From Pseudomonadota bacterium (GTDB lineage: Bacteria; Myxococcota; UBA9042; PHBI01): DNA of 8,712 nt. The notes beneath the pieces are model-generated. The model saw only the letters and a program-made list of their open reading frames with translations. It searched no databases and was not told the origin of the DNA. Shown here in pieces: positions 5,343 to 8,712 of the stretch. The position numbers and the translations under genes are program-made. Each line of letters begins with the position of its first letter. Within the stretch, counting starts at the first letter, position 1. The DNA lies in the NCBI GenBank assembly GCA_005788935.1, contig SYAK01000059.1, positions 1 to 8,712 of the forward strand, in the 5' to 3' direction.

Positions 5343-8078
5343 ATGACGGGGCGACGACTCGCGTGGCCGCCCGTCGGGCTTGCGCTCGCCTTGTGTCTGG
5401 CGGGTTGTGCATCCACGGGCACGCAGTCGGCGGGTGACGTCGGCGCGGTCGACGTTGCGAATCGCACCGCGGTCGCTGTCGTCGTGGCCATCGACGGTCG
5501 CGACGAAACCGTGGTCGGGCCCGGTGAGCGGGCCAGCGTGACGCCGGTGCCGACCGGGAGCCGGCGAGTGCGCCTGACGCGCCCGGGCGGTGGGCACGTC
5601 GAGCTGATGCTGCGGGTGCCAGCCGCGGGCGTCGCGCGTCACGACGTCCTCCCGGGCCAGCTCGGTCCGGCGGATGAGGCGCTCCTCCCTGAGCCGCCGG
5701 CCTTTGGCTCGGTCGAGGTCGAGAACGCACTTCCGAGGGTAGTCGCGGTAACCTTCGACGGGGACGAGCGTGGACGCGTCATGCCAGGCGAGCGCCGCGT
5801 CTTTCGTGGTGTCGCCTCGGGAGCCGTGTTCGCGGTGGCGCGCATGGACGGAGGCGGACGACACGAGGGTCGCCTCGAGGTGCCAGCGGACGGCTTCATG
5901 CGCTGGCGGGTGGCACCCGACGGACGACCGCTCATCGTGACCAACGCGACTCCCGAGGCGGCTGAGGTCCGCATCGACGGTCAGGTCGTCGGCCGGGTGG
6001 CCGCGGGCGAGGCGCGGACCTTCTTCGCCTCACCGGCCCTGCACACGGTCGAGGCCCGCTGTGAGCCGTCGCGCCGCCGTTTCGAGCAAGGGGTGGACCT
6101 GCGGGAGCTCTCCGAGGCGACCTGGCGCATCGCGGGAGGGTCGGCCACGGCGGTCATCGAGAACACGCTGGCAAGTCCTGTCGAGGTGCGCCGTGACGGT
6201 GCGAACGTCGGGCTGGTCGCGGCGGGACAGCGCCTGCGACTCGAGGGGCTGCCAGCCGGACCGGCGCGTTTCGTCGCGACCGAGGTCGACGTCGGCGAGG
6301 CGCGACCGGTGTCGCGTGAGGCCGTCCTGCACCTCGAGGCGGGGGACGAGGCGCGCTGGCGGGTCGAGCCCCTTGCGCCCGGGCTCCGTGTCGAGAATCG
6401 GACGGACGCCACGGTGGTGCTGTTCGCGGGTGTCGCGGGTGCGGCGTCCGGGCAGGCGGTCCGACTCGGGGAGCTCAAGCCTGGCGCGGCGACGCAGCTG
6501 CAGGATCTCGCGGCGCGGGTCGGGCAGCGGCCGGACGCAGGTGTGGCCGTCGAGGTGGCCGCGTGGACCCCGCGCGGGGTCCAGCTCGGTGTGCACGCGC
6601 TGAAGCTCGTGCCGGGCGGGGAGGGCGCTCAGGTGTGGGAGGTGAGGGCCCCCACGGGTGGGTTGAGGGTCGAGAACGCGTCGGGAGAGGCCGTTCAGCT
6701 GCGAGTCGATGGCGCAGACTTCGGCGAGTTGGCAGACGGAGCGGGCCTCGGGATCGGCGCGCTCGCGGCCAGGGCGCACCTGATCGAGGCCCGAGGGCGT
6801 CTCACCGGGACGGTCATCAGGAACGTCGTCGAGGTCGTCGCGGACCCGCGTGGGGATGCGCCGACGCGACTGCGTCTGGGTGCGTCGCGCGTCGAGGTGC
6901 GCGTGACGAACGCCACCGGCGAGGCGGTCGTCGCGGTCGGAGGCAGCTTCGGCGGTCGTGCGGAGCCCATCGCGCCGAACGCGAGGATGGCGGCCGGCCT
7001 CGCGCCCGGGCCGCACGTGCTGCGCTTTACCGGTGTGGCGTCGGGCGCGCCGCATGTGGCCCGCATCGAGGTGCCCGACGACGCGACGGCGCCGGTCGAG
7101 GTCGAGCTCGTAGCCATCCGTGGCGCGTTGGCGCTCCAGAACGACCTGTCGGAGGCGGTCGCTGTCAGCGTGCGTGGCGCCGTCATCGGGAGCGTCGAGC
7201 CGCAAGCGCGCGTCGTGTTCGACGGACTCGCCCCGGGGCCCATCCGAATCGAAGCGGTGGGGGTCACGACAGGGCGGTTCCGGACGCTTGAGGTGGTCCT
7301 CCCGGCTGGCGGGATCCGTGAGGCGCAGTTCAAGGCGCGGCCCGCGACGCTGATCGTCGAGAACCGGGCCGATGAACAGCTCGACGTATGGCTCGAGGAC
7401 GCTCAGACCCGCGTGGTCGGCGCGCGGCGGTCAGTCGTCGCCGCGCGTTCCGCCAGGGGTTTCCCCGGGCTCGAGGGCGGCGCCGTGGACGTGCGCCTGG
7501 CCCATGCGCGCAGCGGCAGCACGCAGCACCAGCGGGTCGTCCTCGAGGAGGGCGAGCGCCGCCTGTTGGTCGTGGACGCCCCGAGGGGGCTTGTCCGCCT
7601 CGATAATTTTAGTGGGGAGGCGGTCTCGGTGCGTCTTGGAGAGACCCTGCTCGCCCGGCTCGACGCGTCGGCGCGCGGGGTCGAGCTGGCGCTGCCCGCC
7701 GGGACGCACGACCGGGAGCTGGTCTGGGAGTCCGGGGCCGACGGGGTTGCGGTCACGCGGAGCGTCGAGGTTCAGGTCCGCGGCGGTGTGGTCGTGACGC
7801 TGCCCATCCGTCCGCTGACTGGGCGGCTTGCGGTGGTCAACCGAACGTCGGAGACGCTCGAGGTGCTGTCGGGCGAGCGGGTGCTCGGGCTGGTCGAGGC
7901 TGGCGCCTCCATGGTCTTCGAGGACCTGAGCGCGGGAACGCTGCGCCTCGCGGCGCGCGAGCACCCTGTCGACGGCCCGGCCTGCGAGGCCCGCGCGCGA
8001 GGGTGTGCCGTGACGCAGCGCGCGACGCTCCGCCTCGACGGGGGGCAGACGGCGTCGTGGGTGCTGCTCGCGCCCTGA
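5343..8078 (+). CDS. Large lipoprotein of eleven tandem PEGA-like modules
   Basis: The product has 911 residues and I do not recognise it as a named family. Residues 1-21 are a signal with the lipobox Leu-Ala-Gly-Cys22. The rest is eleven degenerate modules, each opening with a hydrophobic-x-V-x-N-x-[TS] strand. The key Asn falls at residues 40, 128, 201, 274, 352, 445, 523, 600, 674, 755 and 833, spaced 73 to 93. A typical module then has V-x-V-x-x-D-G-x-x-x-G-x-V, a Gly turn, a G-L-x-A-G-x-x-R/H segment, and closes with V-x-x-G-x-x-x-x-W-x-V. Examples are LIVTNATPEAAEVRIDGQVV and LRVENASGEAVQLRVDGADF. The outline resembles PEGA domains (surface beta-sandwiches), but N-x-T replaces the usual S-x-P-x-G-A and the T-P is missing. 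The last module contains Cys881 and Cys888. The start follows the VWA gene's stop after one base and has only a weak GGGG upstream, so translation probably depends on coupling. A structural or binding role at the cell envelope is inferred. Confidence 0.82.
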   Translation: MTGRRLAWPPVGLALALCLAGCASTGTQSAGDVGAVDVANRTAVAVVVAIDGRDETVVGPGERASVTPVPTGSRRVRLTRPGGGHVELMLRVPAAGVARHDVLPGQLGPADEALLPEPPAFGSVEVENALPRVVAVTFDGDERGRVMPGERRVFRGVASGAVFAVARMDGGGRHEGRLEVPADGFMRWRVAPDGRPLIVTNATPEAAEVRIDGQVVGRVAAGEARTFFASPALHTVEARCEPSRRRFEQGVDLRELSEATWRIAGGSATAVIENTLASPVEVRRDGANVGLVAAGQRLRLEGLPAGPARFVATEVDVGEARPVSREAVLHLEAGDEARWRVEPLAPGLRVENRTDATVVLFAGVAGAASGQAVRLGELKPGAATQLQDLAARVGQRPDAGVAVEVAAWTPRGVQLGVHALKLVPGGEGAQVWEVRAPTGGLRVENASGEAVQLRVDGADFGELADGAGLGIGALAARAHLIEARGRLTGTVIRNVVEVVADPRGDAPTRLRLGASRVEVRVTNATGEAVVAVGGSFGGRAEPIAPNARMAAGLAPGPHVLRFTGVASGAPHVARIEVPDDATAPVEVELVAIRGALALQNDLSEAVAVSVRGAVIGSVEPQARVVFDGLAPGPIRIEAVGVTTGRFRTLEVVLPAGGIREAQFKARPATLIVENRADEQLDVWLEDAQTRVVGARRSVVAARSARGFPGLEGGAVDVRLAHARSGSTQHQRVVLEEGERRLLVVDAPRGLVRLDNFSGEAVSVRLGETLLARLDASARGVELALPAGTHDRELVWESGADGVAVTRSVEVQVRGGVVVTLPIRPLTGRLAVVNRTSETLEVLSGERVLGLVEAGASMVFEDLSAGTLRLAAREHPVDGPACEARARGCAVTQRATLRLDGGQTASWVLLAP

Positions 8079-8087
8079 GGCCAGCGC

Positions 8088-8099
8088 ATGACCTGTCAT
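8088..8099. repeat. Small palindrome after the lipoprotein stop
   Basis: ATGAC (8088-8092) and GTCAT (8095-8099) are inverted copies around two bases. It sits ten bases past the stop codon and just before the terminator. It may be a chance palindrome or a regulator site. Confidence 0.25.
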
Positions 8100-8100
8100 C

Positions 8101-8128
8101 TGGCGGCAACAACGGCGCCATTTTTTTT
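8101..8128 (+). terminator. Rho-independent terminator ending the envelope gene unit
   Basis: TGGCG (8101-8105) pairs with CGCCA (8116-8120) around a ten-base loop and is followed at once by eight T residues (8121-8128). A T8 run is striking in this G+C-rich DNA and lies 23 bases past the lipoprotein stop. The stem is short, but the placement fits a terminator that insulates dnaK from the upstream genes. Confidence 0.6.
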
Positions 8129-8140
8129 ATGCGTGCGCAT
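8129..8140. promoter_or_regulatory. Palindrome upstream of the dnaK promoter candidate
   Basis: ATGCG and CGCAT form a perfect inverted repeat around TG, nine bases before a TTGACT element. The position would suit an operator or activator site. It is not the CIRCE element of HrcA (TTAGCACTC and its inverse), which is absent from this gap. Confidence 0.3.
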
Positions 8141-8149
8141 CACCCCGCC

Positions 8150-8177
8150 TTGACTCCGTCGGTGATGGCCTTAGGTT
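8150..8177 (+). promoter_or_regulatory. Candidate dnaK promoter
   Basis: TTGACT (8150-8155) matches five of six bases of TTGACA. After 16 bases comes TAGGTT (8172-8177), which matches three of six bases of TATAAT. The preceding CC also makes CCTTGAC, close to the CTTGAAA -35 element of heat-shock sigma-32, but no good CCCCAT element follows at the right distance. Transcription from here would give a leader of about 115 bases before dnaK. Confidence 0.35.
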
Positions 8178-8195
8178 CCGCTCTGTCTGCCGGCC

Positions 8196-8249
8196 GGGAG
8201 CTTGAGGGCTCCCACCGCGAGGACGCGCGCCCCCCCCACGACGGCGCGC
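8196..8249 (+). promoter_or_regulatory. Two hairpins in the presumed dnaK leader
   Basis: GGGAGC (8196-8201) and GCTCCC (8208-8213) form a 6-bp stem with a six-base loop. GCGCGCC (8225-8231) and GGCGCGC (8243-8249) form a 7-bp stem whose loop is mostly C, within a run of eight C at 8230-8237. They lie between the promoter candidate and the ATG at 8299. They could affect mRNA stability or translation of a heat-shock gene, but in G+C-rich DNA chance stems are common. Confidence 0.35.
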
Positions 8250-8298
8250 CCCTCCGGAGCAACGGCGACACCCTCTTTCACTCGCAAGAGAGCGCGTC

Positions 8299-8712
8299 AT
8301 GGGCAAAATCATCGGGATCGACCTTGGTACCACCAACTCTGTCGTCGCCATCATGGAGGGCGGCGAGCCGAAAGTCCTCACGAACGAGGAGGGCGGGCGC
8401 ACGACCCCGTCCGTCATCGCGTTCGACGACAAGGGGCAGGTCCTCGTCGGGCAGATCGCGCGCCGCCAGGCCGTGGTGAACCCGACCCGGACGCTCTTCT
8501 CGGTGAAGCGTCTCATCGGGCACCGCTTCGAAGAGGTCTCGAAGGACATCGCCAAGCTTCCGTACACCGTCGTCCGCGCAGACAACGGCGACGCGCACAT
8601 CCAGGTCAACGACAAGCGCTACGCGCCGCCCGAGATCAGCGCCAAGGTCCTGTCGAAGCTGAAGCGCGCCGCCGAGAGCTACCTCGGCGAGACGGTGACC
8701 GAGGCGGTCATC
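8299..8712 (+). CDS. dnaK: Chaperone DnaK (Hsp70), N-terminal 138 residues
   Basis: DnaK is the cytoplasmic ATP-driven Hsp70 chaperone that binds unfolded proteins with DnaJ and GrpE. The window holds 138 codons of its nucleotide-binding domain and then ends, out of roughly 600-640 residues in the family. It opens with [20 protein letters not shown], the phosphate-1 loop. [12 protein letters not shown] (31-42), [14 protein letters not shown] and FSVKRLIG follow, with catalytic Lys70 at the same position as in Escherichia coli DnaK. The last visible residues, [11 protein letters not shown], also match. The start is fixed by this alignment, and a GAGAG-type site lies about six bases upstream. 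No grpE, hrcA or dnaJ precedes it, so this copy starts its own transcription unit. Whether it is the main housekeeping dnaK or a paralogue cannot be told here. Confidence 0.97.
   Translation, partial: MGKIIGIDLGTTNSVVAIMEGGEPKVLTNEEGGRTTPSVIAFDDKGQVLVGQIARRQAVVNPTRTLFSVKRLIGHRFEEVSKDIAKLPYTVVRADNGDAHIQVNDKRYAPPEISAKVLSKLKRAAESYLGETVTEAVI

Noticed and set aside
1778..5491. A 1237-codon open frame on the minus strand across the OmpA and VWA genes
   Set aside because: It is in codon-on-codon register with both plus-strand genes, where antisense stops would need the sense codons TTA, CTA or TCA, which are avoided in this G+C-rich DNA. Its translation has no signal or known motif, while the plus-strand genes have clear domains and ribosome-binding sites.
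8079..8298. CIRCE element or clear sigma-32 promoter for dnaK
   Set aside because: No TTAGCACTC inverted repeat is present, and CCTTGAC lacks a proper CCCCAT partner at 12-14 bases; only a weak sigma-70-like candidate remains.
8127..8615. Minus-strand open frame over the dnaK start
   Set aside because: It is antisense to an unmistakable DnaK N-terminus and has no motif.

Overview
The window is G+C-rich DNA with G/C-dominated third codon positions. It carries a set of cell-envelope genes of a kind common in Myxococcota and related former delta-proteobacteria: an OmpA protein with thrombospondin type 3 repeats, a cysteine-rich von Willebrand A lipoprotein with a T-D-E-E-D-C-S segment, and several other lipoproteins. 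The taxon is inferred from gene content and composition only.

Layout. (1) At the left edge, a minus-strand gene (1-197, running off the window) encodes the N-terminus of a probable SMI1/KNR4 (SUKH) protein. (2) A gap of 171 bases holds a likely minus-strand terminator. (3) A minus-strand gene (369-1715) encodes an exported, probably lipid-anchored protein with WD40-like repeats. (4) A divergent intergenic region (1716-1861) holds an 8-bp perfect inverted repeat and a candidate promoter. (5) Three plus-strand genes follow: an OmpA/TSP3 outer-membrane protein (1862-3727), a VWA lipoprotein (3800-5341) and, one base after its stop codon, a 911-residue lipoprotein (5343-8078). The last is built from eleven degenerate copies of one PEGA-like module. 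(6) A terminator with a T8 tract (8101-8128) closes this unit. (7) A 220-base gap carries small palindromes, a candidate promoter and two leader hairpins. It leads into the start of dnaK (8299-8712, running off the right edge).

Working together. The three plus-strand proteins are all predicted to be exported. The first has a signal peptidase I signal, a probable beta-barrel, a calcium-type acidic linker and a peptidoglycan-binding OmpA domain. The second displays a metal-dependent VWA fold with a disulfide-rich insert. The third is a long chain of beta-sandwich-like modules anchored by lipid. The one-base spacing of the last two implies joint translation. An envelope scaffold or adhesive assembly is a reasonable hypothesis, but nothing in the sequence proves contact between the three. 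The best candidate for something undescribed is the eleven-module lipoprotein together with its fixed position next to the VWA lipoprotein. I saw no tRNA, rRNA, CRISPR array, insertion sequence or integrase. The long open frames antisense to the real genes are explained by codon bias.
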